Origin: DAINRZ01 sp964634885
GTDB lineage: Bacteria; Bacteroidota; Ignavibacteria; Kapaibacteriales; UBA2268
Reading direction: 5' to 3'
Length of the DNA: 64,000 bases
Assembly: GCA_964634885.1 (NCBI GenBank)
Contig: CAZWLN010000001.1
Span: 186,001 to 250,000, forward strand
Under the pieces are notes generated by a model, which did no database searches, was not told the DNA's origin, and worked only from the letters and a program-made list of their open reading frames with translations. The number at the start of each line of letters is the position of its first letter. The first letter of the stretch is position 1. A program made the translations under genes and the position numbers. Positions 51,576 through 61,000 of this stretch are shown here, piece after piece.

Positions 51576-53839
51576 CTGTTAACCTCCAGCATTTTCATTA
51601 TTGTCCCGTCATTCGGCGTAGTCATTATTATCATATATTGTCCGTTGCTTAAAGCGTCCAAGGAATAGGTCTCGGAATAGTCACCCTTCACCATCATATC
51701 TTCTTTCAAAGTAAGTATGTCCCTGCCAAGGAGGTCCATTACCCTGATCTTCGTATAGCCACTCTTGCTCAGCCTGTAGTCCAGTTTCACATCATCCCTT
51801 GCCGGATTTGGCGCCAGCTTCATATATGCTGCAGTTGCATAGACCAGCCTTGTTTGGTTGTTCTTTTTACAGAGGCTGTCGAGAGTAAAGGACGTAGTGT
51901 CGCCAGTACCGGTTTCTTCCGGGCAGTCCACCCAGCGGAAAGTCTCGACGACAAGGCCGCTTGTCTCGGTACAGCCCAGGGTGGCAATGCAGTTCAGGGT
52001 GCCGATTGTGTCGCTGCTGCCGATCTTACCGGTAAAACCTACGAACCTTCTGCCGTTAATTATTTCGGAATATGGATAGTTACCGTCGGGAACCATGATT
52101 GTCATGTCGAAGCTCACCACACAGTAATAGTCTTTGTAGTTACATTTGTCAAGATGTTCTGCGGACTTCAGGATGAGAGGCAGCGACACCTTTTTACCCG
52201 GTTCGGCAGAAGAAGCAGGAATTGCAACGACTGCATTGGAATTGTAAACAGTAATTGCAACAGTATCCGACAATCCCTTGCAACCGTTTCCATTGACAGC
52301 TTCCACAGTATATTTCCCGGTCTTCCTTACCCAGATGGACTTTGTCGTGTCGCCTGTGGACCACAGATAGGAATTGAAACCATCCTCGGCAGTAAGCAAA
52401 GTACTGTCGCAGGGGCAAAATTCGGTTTTCCCCGTCGAGTTAATTTTTACATTTTTATAATTCTTAATCCTGACTTTCACCGTATCATACTTCTTGCAAC
52501 CGTTAGCGTCTGTAATTGTAAGGATATAGCTCGTATCTTTGAGAGGCGTAACTACCGGCATTGCAACATCGTCGGCAGACAAGTAAACGGAAGGGCTCCA
52601 ACTATAGCTGAAAGGCGCCCTGCCGCCTGAAGCTTCGCCGCCTATTGAGGCAGAGTTGTTCTTACATACCTCAACAATTTTGTCGAAATTGGTCAATATT
52701 GCAGGGTAGAGCTTAACGTCGATGGTATCGTAACCATAGATGCAATTATCACCCCTGATGCCTTTAACCACATATTTAATGTCAGATTGAGGCGCTACGA
52801 CAGGTTTCGTCTGAGTTGAAACGAATCCGGGAGGTATCGAAGTCCACTCATAGCTGTCACCGCCGGTAGCTTCCAGCATTATCTTATCCCCGTGGCAAAT
52901 CAGGAAATCGGGTTTCACAGCCTTGACCGGCAATTGTTCCGGACAGACCTGGCATGGTTCGGTCCTGTAATACAAACCCATCATTTGCCATGAATAGCAT
53001 TCCTGCCACTTATGCCATGTCTCATCGATGAGGAACTTGCAATTGGCCTGCCCTTTTGTAATGGTCGTATTCATGACCTCGCTGTTCCAGAATTTCCTCG
53101 GAATGGTAAACCAGGTACCATTAGCGTTGATCCGGGCAGTTTCAATAGTATCGTAATCGTTATAAATGTTATACTGGTACTGAAGGTCTGATATGATCAT
53201 GAAGGCCTGGGCTGAAGTCGAATTGTTACATGCATTTACGTTATTCAGGGTCTCGCGCAGGACAGTGCTTGCCTGGCATACGGTATGCAGTCCGTCCTGC
53301 AGGACAATATGTCCTTCGAACATGGGACTGGCTTTGTAATCCTTGTAAATAACCATTAAGGTAATGCCGTCAGTTTCATTATCTTCGCTGCTGACGTCGA
53401 TCTTGTACTGCCCGTTGCCGGTAATGTACGGGGTTACATCGGCCCTGAACCCGCGGGTAAAATCTTCGAAATAGCCTTTGTTGACATCTCTTCCGGTTTG
53501 TACGGCGTTGACAGTGTAAGTTTTATTATCGGGAGTAGTAATTGTCAGCTTGGGATTGAGTTCCTGTTCGTAGAAATCGGAAATGACCCACCATACATAA
53601 GCTTTCTGGACATCGAAGCAGGTCGAAGGGAACTCTGTAATGCTGATGGTAACGGGTGTCGGAATAGGAGTGTTATAGACCCAGTCGTCCACCCTGGCAG
53701 CAACCCTCGTTGCCTTATGAATATATTTCAGGCCGCAGGCCGACTGATTGTAAACCTCATTGTTAAGCTTTCCGTCCTGGCCTTTTGCCCCACCCGTCAT
53801 TAATATTATACACAATAGTGTAAGTATCTTTCTCATCAT
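51572..53839 (-). CDS. T9SS-exported protein with Ig/SprB-like repeats
   Basis: 755 residues with a signal peptide (ends TGGAKGQ). Residues ~25-290 form an exported beta domain reminiscent of DUF3344-type surface modules (VWWVISDFYEQELNPKLTI, then TWFTIPRKFWNS). Residues ~310-540 hold three Ig-like/SprB-type repeats (GGDSYEWTSIPPGF, GGRAPFSYSWSPS, DGFNSYLWSTGD, then GCKxYDT-type ends). A cohesin-like domain (~545-660) precedes the sorting domain (KLAPNPARDD, RVMDLLGRDIL, then LSNGQYMIIM). It is the second T9SS cargo paired with a double-OmpA protein and overlaps it by 4 bp. Ligand unknown. Confidence 0.85.
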   Translation of the reverse strand: MMRKILTLLCIILMTGGAKGQDGKLNNEVYNQSACGLKYIHKATRVAARVDDWVYNTPIPTPVTISITEFPSTCFDVQKAYVWWVISDFYEQELNPKLTITTPDNKTYTVNAVQTGRDVNKGYFEDFTRGFRADVTPYITGNGQYKIDVSSEDNETDGITLMVIYKDYKASPMFEGHIVLQDGLHTVCQASTVLRETLNNVNACNNSTSAQAFMIISDLQYQYNIYNDYDTIETARINANGTWFTIPRKFWNSEVMNTTITKGQANCKFLIDETWHKWQECYSWQMMGLYYRTEPCQVCPEQLPVKAVKPDFLICHGDKIMLEATGGDSYEWTSIPPGFVSTQTKPVVAPQSDIKYVVKGIRGDNCIYGYDTIDVKLYPAILTNFDKIVEVCKNNSASIGGEASGGRAPFSYSWSPSVYLSADDVAMPVVTPLKDTSYILTITDANGCKKYDTVKVRIKNYKNVKINSTGKTEFCPCDSTLLTAEDGFNSYLWSTGDTTKSIWVRKTGKYTVEAVNGNGCKGLSDTVAITVYNSNAVVAIPASSAEPGKKVSLPLILKSAEHLDKCNYKDYYCVVSFDMTIMVPDGNYPYSEIINGRRFVGFTGKIGSSDTIGTLNCIATLGCTETSGLVVETFRWVDCPEETGTGDTTSFTLDSLCKKNNQTRLVYATAAYMKLAPNPARDDVKLDYRLSKSGYTKIRVMDLLGRDILTLKEDMMVKGDYSETYSLDALSNGQYMIIMTTPNDGTIMKMLEVNR

Positions 53840-54014
53840 TAAAGCCTATATAATAGACAATTCATTCATTTAATTAAACTAAATTAAGAAAAAAAAAATA
53901 ATAATATCTATTTTTATCCTTTTAATTAATCATTATATTACCGATAAACTTTTTATATATAATGCGGATTTTATAAATTGTTGTTTGTGTTTTTGAAAAA
54001 TATGATTTAAAGTT

Positions 54015-55115
54015 ATGGCAAAGAAAAAGATATTAGTTATCGAAGATGAACCGTCAGTTTTGGATAATATCCTGGAGTTACTGGACAACGATGAATTCGA
54101 GGTAAGAGGAGCCTCCAACGGAAAGATGGGGGTTGAAAAAGCATTGGATTTTATACCGGACCTCATCATCAGCGACATCATTATGCCGGAACTGGACGGT
54201 TTTGGCGTCCTTAAAGAACTGCAGAAATCCGAAAAGACATCCTCCATCCCGTTCATTTTTCTCACTGCCAAGGCTGAATTGTCGGACATCCGAAACGGCA
54301 TGACCCTGGGCGCCGACGATTACCTTACAAAACCTTTCCTTCCCAATGAACTATATGACGCAATTCATACCAGATTCAGCAAATTCGAGAAAATATCGTA
54401 TAAATCAGAAGAAAAGCTTCAAGACCTGCGTTTGAAGATTGCAAGCACTGTCCCTCACGAACTCAGGACTCCGCTCAACAGCATAATGGCTTCTTCACAG
54501 ATACTCATCGATTACTATGACAGCATGGATGACGATGAGATCAAGCAATTGCACCAGAATATATATGATTCCTCCAAACGGCTCCATGAATTGGTGTCAA
54601 GATACCTGTTCTATTCCAATATCGAGCTCCTGTATTACAACGAGGAAAGGCGAAAGCTGATTAAAGACGCCAGCGTCCTCTTCAATTCTGCCGAAGTGAC
54701 CCAAAAATCACTGAATTACCTTGCACGTGAGCAGAAACGCGATTCGGACCTTGTGTTCGACCTTGTCGATTTCAATCTTAATATGCTCATTGAACATTAC
54801 CAGAACATTTGCACCGAACTGATGGTTAATGCTTTGAAATTCTCGGCCCCGGGTACAAAGATTGAAGTCAGCACCTTCCTGGACGACAACCATTTCATCC
54901 TTTCCATTAAAGATTACGGACGGGGAATGTCTGAAGAGCAGATGAACAACATCGGCGCATACATCCAGTTCGACAGGAAAATATACGAACAGCAGGGTTC
55001 AGGGCTTGGACTGATTATTACAAAACGCATCTCGCAGATATACAACGGCAGGCTCGAAATTGAGAGCAAAACCGGTAGTTTTACCAAAATCTCGGTTTAC
55101 CTGCCCCAGGTATAG
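54015..55115 (+). CDS. REC-histidine kinase hybrid
   Basis: 366 residues. An N-terminal receiver domain has acidic pocket E10-D11-E12, phospho-acceptor D54 (ISDIIMPELDG), T84 and K106. It joins a kinase core with H148 in the H-box VPHELRTPLNSI, an N-box around TELMVNALKFSAPG, G1 DYGRGMSEEQ and G2 GSGLGLIITKR. There is no membrane segment, so it is cytoplasmic and takes its signal as phosphate on D54 from another kinase. It then acts on an unknown partner. It stands alone; a terminator follows. Confidence 0.9.
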   Translation: MAKKKILVIEDEPSVLDNILELLDNDEFEVRGASNGKMGVEKALDFIPDLIISDIIMPELDGFGVLKELQKSEKTSSIPFIFLTAKAELSDIRNGMTLGADDYLTKPFLPNELYDAIHTRFSKFEKISYKSEEKLQDLRLKIASTVPHELRTPLNSIMASSQILIDYYDSMDDDEIKQLHQNIYDSSKRLHELVSRYLFYSNIELLYYNEERRKLIKDASVLFNSAEVTQKSLNYLAREQKRDSDLVFDLVDFNLNMLIEHYQNICTELMVNALKFSAPGTKIEVSTFLDDNHFILSIKDYGRGMSEEQMNNIGAYIQFDRKIYEQQGSGLGLIITKRISQIYNGRLEIESKTGSFTKISVYLPQV

Positions 55116-55129
55116 TTGAATCGTTTCAC

Positions 55130-55160
55130 ACCGGAAATTTCTTTCATCCGGTTTCTTTTA
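55130..55160 (+). terminator. Terminator after the REC-histidine kinase gene
   Basis: Stem ACCGGA/TCCGGT (55130-55135, 55147-55152) with an 11-nt loop, then TTCTTTTATTTC. It is 15 bp after the stop and just before the convergent oxidase gene. Confidence 0.65.
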
Positions 55161-55162
55161 TT

Positions 55163-56635
55163 TCAATCGAATACATTGCCCCTGCCAAGCAGCATCGCGG
55201 GGTCAAATGCTTTCTTTATTGCTTTCATTGCTTCGACAGTTTGCTGCCCGTACATCTGCACCAGGTATTCTTTCTTGATCTTCCCCACCCCATGCTCGGC
55301 TGAAATTGTACCGCCAAGACTAAGCGCTTCGGTCAGGACAGAAGAATAGAACTGCCTGGCACGAGGAATTTCCGAATCCTTACTCACAAATACATTTGCA
55401 TGATAGTGGCTGTTGCCGATATGTCCATACACTACATAGGGCAGCCCGGCTATTTGTATATGCTCCATAATCGATCGGTAGAACCGGTAATTGTGAACGT
55501 CGGGCACGGCAGTGTCCGTACCGAACTTGACCTGGCCGTTCCTGCCGATGATGTCTGTTACCATCAGCGGCAGGCTGTGCCTGAACTCCCTCAGCTCTTC
55601 ATGGCTCTTTTCGTTCGTAGCAGCCCATGTATCCGAAAAAAGTACAGTGTATTTTTCAATCAAGGAATACCAGGCCGACAAGACCTCTTCATCGTCGTCC
55701 AGGGTGTGTTCCTGTTCCACCCAAATTGCTCCGGCTGCCCCTGATGGTATCTGCGGGTATTTCTCACTTAGCAGGGTCAGCGACTGCCTGTCGAAAAATT
55801 CAATAAGCCGGGCGGAGAGGCCGCTACTGCGGCGGGAGCTGCCGAAAGCAGCGAGGCTCAGCTCACGCACTTCATCGACAAAAGAGAACAATTTTTTCTC
55901 TTCATCAAAGAATATCAACAAGCCTGTAACTCTTTCCGGTTGTTCCAGAAAGCGAAGCCTGGCCCCTGCAACAACTGCGAGTGTACCTTCGCTGCCGATG
56001 AACAGGTCAATCGCATCCATCGAGGGTTTCAGCCAAAAGCCGGCAGCATTTTTCACCGCAGGCATTTTTATGTCGGGTATTTTCAACTCAATCAGGCGCC
56101 CACCGTCTGTTCTCAAAGCCAGCCTGTCGCCGTCGGCGCAGTGTTCTCCCCTTTCGATTGCAAGCCTGTCTCCGTCAGGCAGTATTAATTGAAGGGCTTC
56201 GACGTAGTTGCGGGTAGGGCCGTATTTGAATGTTCGCGACCCCGAAGAATTGTTGGCGATGTTCCCGCCGATGCTGCTGTCCTTCTCCGTCGGATTGGGC
56301 GGATAGAAGCATCGATGGCTGTGGAGGCGGGTTTCGAGATCGCTAAGTAATACTCCGGGTTCAACCTCAGCAGTTTTCTTTTCATAGTCGATATCGATTA
56401 TGCGGCTCAGGTTTTCCGTCGATATTACTGCACCGCCCTGTACTGTCCTGCCGCCACAGAGTCCTGTACCGGCTCCTGAGACAGTAAACCGGACATTCTT
56501 ACCGTAAAGTTCTGCAACCAGAGCCGCAAGCTCCTCGGTGTTCTCAGGTATATAGACCACATCTGCATTGCCACGGTAATTGGAAGCGTCTTTGTTGTAT
56601 GATTCGATGTATTCGGGATTCGTTTTTGTTATCAT
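55163..56635 (-). CDS. FAD-linked oxidase, GlcD/D-lactate dehydrogenase type
   Basis: 490 residues from ATG 56635; the open frame to 56719 adds no recognisable part. The PCMH-type FAD-binding domain occupies ~1-215 (VYIPENTEELAALVAEL, FTVSGAGTGLCGG, then GGNIANNSSGSRTFKYG). The C-terminal cap (~245-490) ends with YGHIGNSHYHANVFV and GGTISAEHGVGKIKKEYL, the metal and substrate site of the glycolate oxidase/D-lactate dehydrogenase family. It oxidises a 2-hydroxyacid such as glycolate or D-lactate. No FeS subunit (GlcF) gene is next to it, so it may act alone. Confidence 0.88.
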   Translation of the reverse strand: MITKTNPEYIESYNKDASNYRGNADVVYIPENTEELAALVAELYGKNVRFTVSGAGTGLCGGRTVQGGAVISTENLSRIIDIDYEKKTAEVEPGVLLSDLETRLHSHRCFYPPNPTEKDSSIGGNIANNSSGSRTFKYGPTRNYVEALQLILPDGDRLAIERGEHCADGDRLALRTDGGRLIELKIPDIKMPAVKNAAGFWLKPSMDAIDLFIGSEGTLAVVAGARLRFLEQPERVTGLLIFFDEEKKLFSFVDEVRELSLAAFGSSRRSSGLSARLIEFFDRQSLTLLSEKYPQIPSGAAGAIWVEQEHTLDDDEEVLSAWYSLIEKYTVLFSDTWAATNEKSHEELREFRHSLPLMVTDIIGRNGQVKFGTDTAVPDVHNYRFYRSIMEHIQIAGLPYVVYGHIGNSHYHANVFVSKDSEIPRARQFYSSVLTEALSLGGTISAEHGVGKIKKEYLVQMYGQQTVEAMKAIKKAFDPAMLLGRGNVFD

Positions 56636-56901
56636 ATCCAATCCGGTTTTCAATTTTTTCCGAAAATTAAGCAAGGAATGCAACAGCACAAAAATATTTT
56701 TAACGTATATATCTGTCAAACCTTGTTTTATTAATAATGATAATGTTAATACAGAATAATGAATAATAATTAATTATTTTCTATGTGGAAATATTTCAAT
56801 TACTTAAAGGAATGTCTCGATTTTTTTTACAATTTTTTACAAATTTATCGGAAACTTTTTACCTTTTCATGTGTCATTAGGTTAAGTATGTTGTTGAATA
56901 A

Positions 56902-57006
56902 TTGAAAAAGTTATTGGTGAAAGAATACGCCAAAATATCAGGAACAGAAAACACAACCTCAACCACCAGGTTACTTTTAGGATTGAAATACGTTCGTCGT
57001 AAATAG
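56902..57006 (+). CDS. Possible 34-residue basic peptide
   Basis: A short open frame starts at TTG 56902 (or GTG 56917), rich in Lys/Arg, with the ending RLLLGLKYVRRK. It lies between a near-consensus -7 box (TACCTTTT, 56860-56867) and a strong terminator hairpin. No good ribosome site is seen. It could be a leader peptide, a small protein, or chance within a small RNA gene. Confidence 0.2.
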   Translation: MKKLLVKEYAKISGTENTTSTTRLLLGLKYVRRK

Positions 57007-57026
57007 ATTTCCTATTCCCGCCAAAC

Positions 57027-57099
57027 GGCCCCGGCAAAGCAGGCTCCAGAATTCAAAAAATATTCAGCTCAAAAATTTTTGCCGGGGCCCAGTTTTTTT
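57027..57099 (+). terminator. Long-loop terminator-like hairpin closing an unassigned transcript
   Basis: A perfect 12-bp stem GGCCCCGGCAAA (57027-57038) with TTTGCCGGGGCC (57078-57089), a 39-nt loop, then AG and seven T. It is the strongest GC hairpin in the window's gaps. The 560-bp gap 56636-57195 holds no other gene than the possible small peptide, so the hairpin probably ends a small RNA or a small-peptide transcript. Near its right end is an inverted repeat CAGATA/TATCTG (57154-57159, 57167-57172), possibly an operator for the next gene. Confidence 0.7.
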
Positions 57100-57195
57100 A
57101 ACAGACGACATCAGCAAAATCTCTTTTATCAATGAGCCATTAAAATAATTTTTCAGATAATTCATCTATCTGCTCTTATTATGTGAAATTTATAT

Positions 57196-58044
57196 ATGGA
57201 ACCGATGGACTCAGGTGACGACAAACTGAAAGCTATGCTTGAAAAAAATGTATCTCAGAAAGAGTATTATGAATTTGACAAATCAGAAGGATTCTCTCAT
57301 GGAGGTACTGTTTCCACTAAGCTGTGGTCCCGTTTCAGGGGGTTCATTTACAGGTTGGGCGATGACCTGCAATTAAACACTAAGGTATATGACCTGCACC
57401 GTCAGTGGCTTAGTCCCCTGAATGACATTAAGGTGTTCGAATTAGGATGTCACATGGGCAATGAGCTGAGCATCGAACTGGCGAAGAAATCGAGTTCCTA
57501 TGTAGGGCTGGACCTTAGCCGTTCAGGTTTGGACGTACTCGAAGAAAAACTAAAGAACAGCGGCATTACAAACTATAAACTGTACGACATGGATTTTCTT
57601 TCAACGGATTTCCAGGAAAAAGACTTCGACCTTGTCAATGCAATCGGAGTGTTACACCATTTCAAGTACTTTGACATTTTCCTTGAAAAACTCGATTCCA
57701 TACTCAAACCCGGCGCTTTAATCTTTACGCTGGATCCTTTGAATACCTACCTGCCCATACGCATGGCCCGTTCCATGTACAGGCCTTTCCAAAAAGACAA
57801 GGACTGGGAATATCCGTTTACAAAAGATACGATTAAGGAAATCGGCAAACGGTTTGAAATAGTAAGTGTCATTGGTATATTAGGCAAACTGAAGTTTGCA
57901 ATACCCCTGTATTTCTTCAATAAAAAATATGCCCTAAAGAAAGCCGAAAAGTGGATGAAGGAAGACATGGAAGGCCTGGATATTAACAACAAGAAACTGT
58001 GGAAATGCCTGAGGATTTCAATGCTGTTAAGGAAAAAGGGATAA
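57196..58044 (+). CDS. Class I SAM-dependent methyltransferase
   Basis: 282 residues. SAM-binding motif I reads VFELGCHMGNELSIELAK (~80-97), followed by VGLDLSRSGLDVLEE, then FDLVNAIGVLHHFKYFD and LKPGALIFTLDPLNTY. The last ~80 residues are basic and helical, with a hydrophobic strip (KLKFAIPLYFFNKKY) that may touch a membrane. It resembles methyltransferases that modify glycans, lipids or small metabolites; the substrate is unknown. The upstream ribosome site is weak. It converges on the activase gene with a 25-bp gap. Confidence 0.8.
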   Translation: MEPMDSGDDKLKAMLEKNVSQKEYYEFDKSEGFSHGGTVSTKLWSRFRGFIYRLGDDLQLNTKVYDLHRQWLSPLNDIKVFELGCHMGNELSIELAKKSSSYVGLDLSRSGLDVLEEKLKNSGITNYKLYDMDFLSTDFQEKDFDLVNAIGVLHHFKYFDIFLEKLDSILKPGALIFTLDPLNTYLPIRMARSMYRPFQKDKDWEYPFTKDTIKEIGKRFEIVSVIGILGKLKFAIPLYFFNKKYALKKAEKWMKEDMEGLDINNKKLWKCLRISMLLRKKG

Positions 58045-58069
58045 GCCGTTAATAATACAACTATATATA

Positions 58070-61000
58070 TCATCCGGCAACAAATACTTCTTCTGCTTTC
58101 CTCTCCCTGTTAATATTATTGAGCAGCAGGTGAATCCTGTTTTGCAGGTTCACGTCGCTGGAACCGTAATCGATGTCGAGGAAAGCAACGTTAAGGTCAG
58201 GGAACATCTCCCTGAGTTTCTTGTCTATTCCCTTGGCAACGATGTGGTTTGCAAGACAGCCGAAGGGCTGTAGGCAGATGACGTTCTTAATGCCCTTGCT
58301 GTACATCCAGGCAATGTCCCCGGCAATCATCCAGCCTTCGCCGAAGTAATGGTTTGCCATGTTTGTAATGGGTTCTGCCAGCCTGCCGATCTCCCTGATG
58401 GAGGGATGGGGAAAGTGGAACCTGGACCTTTCGAGGACGCTTTCAAACCTGCCGTGCAGATGATTGTAGTATAGTTCAAGTATATATGTCAGATTGCGCT
58501 TTACAAAGTTGCGGTCGAGGTTGAGTCTGTGTTTCACACCGGCGTTTACAAACCATTGGATGAACATGTTAATAAGCGGGGGCATTATTATTTCATAGCC
58601 GCTCTTCACCAGCCTGTTGACAATATAATTATTGCCGAAGGGGTTATTCTTGACATAGACTTCGCCGACGACGCCGATTTTCGGTACACTGCCCCCTTCT
58701 GTTTCGACGTCGTTGAATTCATCGACAGCGCTGTCGAGCAGATATGTCAGGAAGTCGGTGCTCATATGCGCATCGCTACCGAGAAGTAGGTCATTGTATT
58801 TATTCACAAGGGCCATCGACGAACCCTTCATTTTCTCCCTCGCTGCGGTCGAATGATAGAGCGAGGAAAGTGCATCGCCGAACAGAAGGCCTTTGATGCC
58901 CTGGAGGACCAGATCCTTCCTGTTTATTTTGAATCCCGGCTGATAGTTGAGCTGTCCTCCGGCCAATGTAACTGCAACCACAGGAACATTCTCAAACCCG
59001 GCTTTGATCATCGCTTTTTTCAGCAGAGGGATATAATTGGAAGCCCTGCACTGCCCCCCGGTCTGGGTGAGTCCGACAGCTACACTGTCCGGGTCGTACT
59101 TTCCGGACAAGAGTGCTTTCAGGATGTCACCGATGACGATCGTTGCGGGATAGCATATTTCATTATTCACATATTTCAGGCCCATCTCGATTGATGCAGG
59201 ATCGGAAGCAGGCAGTAACTCAAAGTTGTAGCCGAAGGACCTGAATGAATTGGCAATGTACGCCAGGTGGAACGGCGAGAAATGCGGAGCCAGTATTGTC
59301 CGTTTCCTGTCCATTGCGGTAAACGGCATCGTCGAGCGCCGTTCTCTTACGGCCTTAACATTCCCAACTGCGCTTTCTTTTATTTTCATCGATTCGACCA
59401 TGGAGCGTATCCGAAGCTTCAGCGAGCCGGTACTGTTCAATTCATCGACCCGGATGAGAGTGAAGGCCTTTCCGTACGATTCGAGTATTTCTTTCACTTC
59501 GTCCGCAGCAATGGTATCAGGCCCGCATCCAAAACTGTTGATCATGACGAACTCGGCATTATCCTGCTTTATTACCCACTTTGCAGCTTTGAATATCCTG
59601 TTCGGGTAAGCCCACTGGGTAATTACGCTGACATCTGTAAGCAGTTCGTTTTCTACCGGCAGGCAGTCTTCAGTAAGAGTAGAGATACCATAACCCGTTA
59701 CGATATCCGGGATGTTCATATTGATCAGAGTGTCTGTGTGATAGGGCCGGCCTGCGATGACGACGATCTTTGAGCCTGATTTCCGTGCATTCTCAATAAC
59801 CTTCCTCGCGGCTTCTTTCAACTTCCTGCGGAAATTCATCTGTTCGTCCAGGGCTTTCGAGAAGGCTGCCTGGAACTTCTGCCTGCCGACACCAAGAGTT
59901 TTGAAGTATGAGTAACATGCTCTTTTTAACAGGACCCTGTCTTTAAAAGTAATGTTGGGTGTATCGAGAGGAATATTGAACCTTGAAAGAGGATTGATCG
60001 TACTTCTGATTACATCAGGATAGCCTGTAACGATAGGGCAGTTGAAACAGTTCCGGGTTTCCGGGTTTTCATCCTGCTCATGAGTGACAATCGGGAAGAA
60101 CATCCTGTCCACACCTTTACCGGCAAGGTTGATGATGTGGCCTTGGACAAGTTTTGCCGGGTAGCAGATGTTGTCGGACATCAGGAAGCCGCTGCCGCTT
60201 TCGTAGAGCGATTGTGACGACTTGTCTGAAAGCACGGTTTCGAATCCGCACTCAGTGAACAGTGTGTTCCAGAACGGGAAATTCTCAAAGAAGTTCAATA
60301 CGCGTGGAATGCCGATCCTCACAGCAACGGCAGGCGGATTGACAGGTTTGTTCCGCCTGTTAAAAATCATATCGTACTTTACCTGCTGGAAGTTAATGCC
60401 TTTTTCGACTGCTGTGCCTTTGTTAGAGATATGTTTCTCACACTTATTACCTGTAAAGAACCTGTTACCGTTTTCAAAAGAAAGGGCACTGACCGGGCAT
60501 ACATTCTCACAGCCCTTGCAATGGCTGTGTTTAATTGTATAATTACCCCTGTCGGCGACATCTTTCACACTACGGAAACTGCCGCTTGCTTCCCTCCCGT
60601 TCCTGTACATGTCGAGGGCGCTGAGAGCAGCGCCGTATGCACCCATCAGTTCAGAAATGTCGGGACATATCACTTTCCGGTTTAGTATATTTTCGAAAGC
60701 TTTGTGGACAGAGGGATTGCGGAAAGTTCCTCCCTGTACGATGATGCTGTCCCCCAGAAGTGACTTGTCATGTATTTTCAGGACTTTATGCAGGCAGTTA
60801 TAAACTACGGACATTGCCAGGCCGGCAGAAATGTCCCTGATCTCATTTCCTTCGCGAAAAGCCTGTTTCACTCTCGAATTCATAAAAACGGTGCACCGCG
60901 TTCCGAGGTCACATGGGTTGGACGCTTCGCAGGCAAGTTCGGAGAATTTCTCGACAGAGTAATTGAGTGAATTGGCAAAATTCTCGATGAACGAACCGCA

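Noticed and set aside
51854..52630. 258-residue frame antisense to the T9SS cargo gene
   Set aside because: It lies wholly within a gene with sound domain evidence and has no features of its own.
55512..56192. 226-residue frame antisense to the FAD-linked oxidase
   Set aside because: Mirror of a conserved enzyme; Ser-rich translation without domains.
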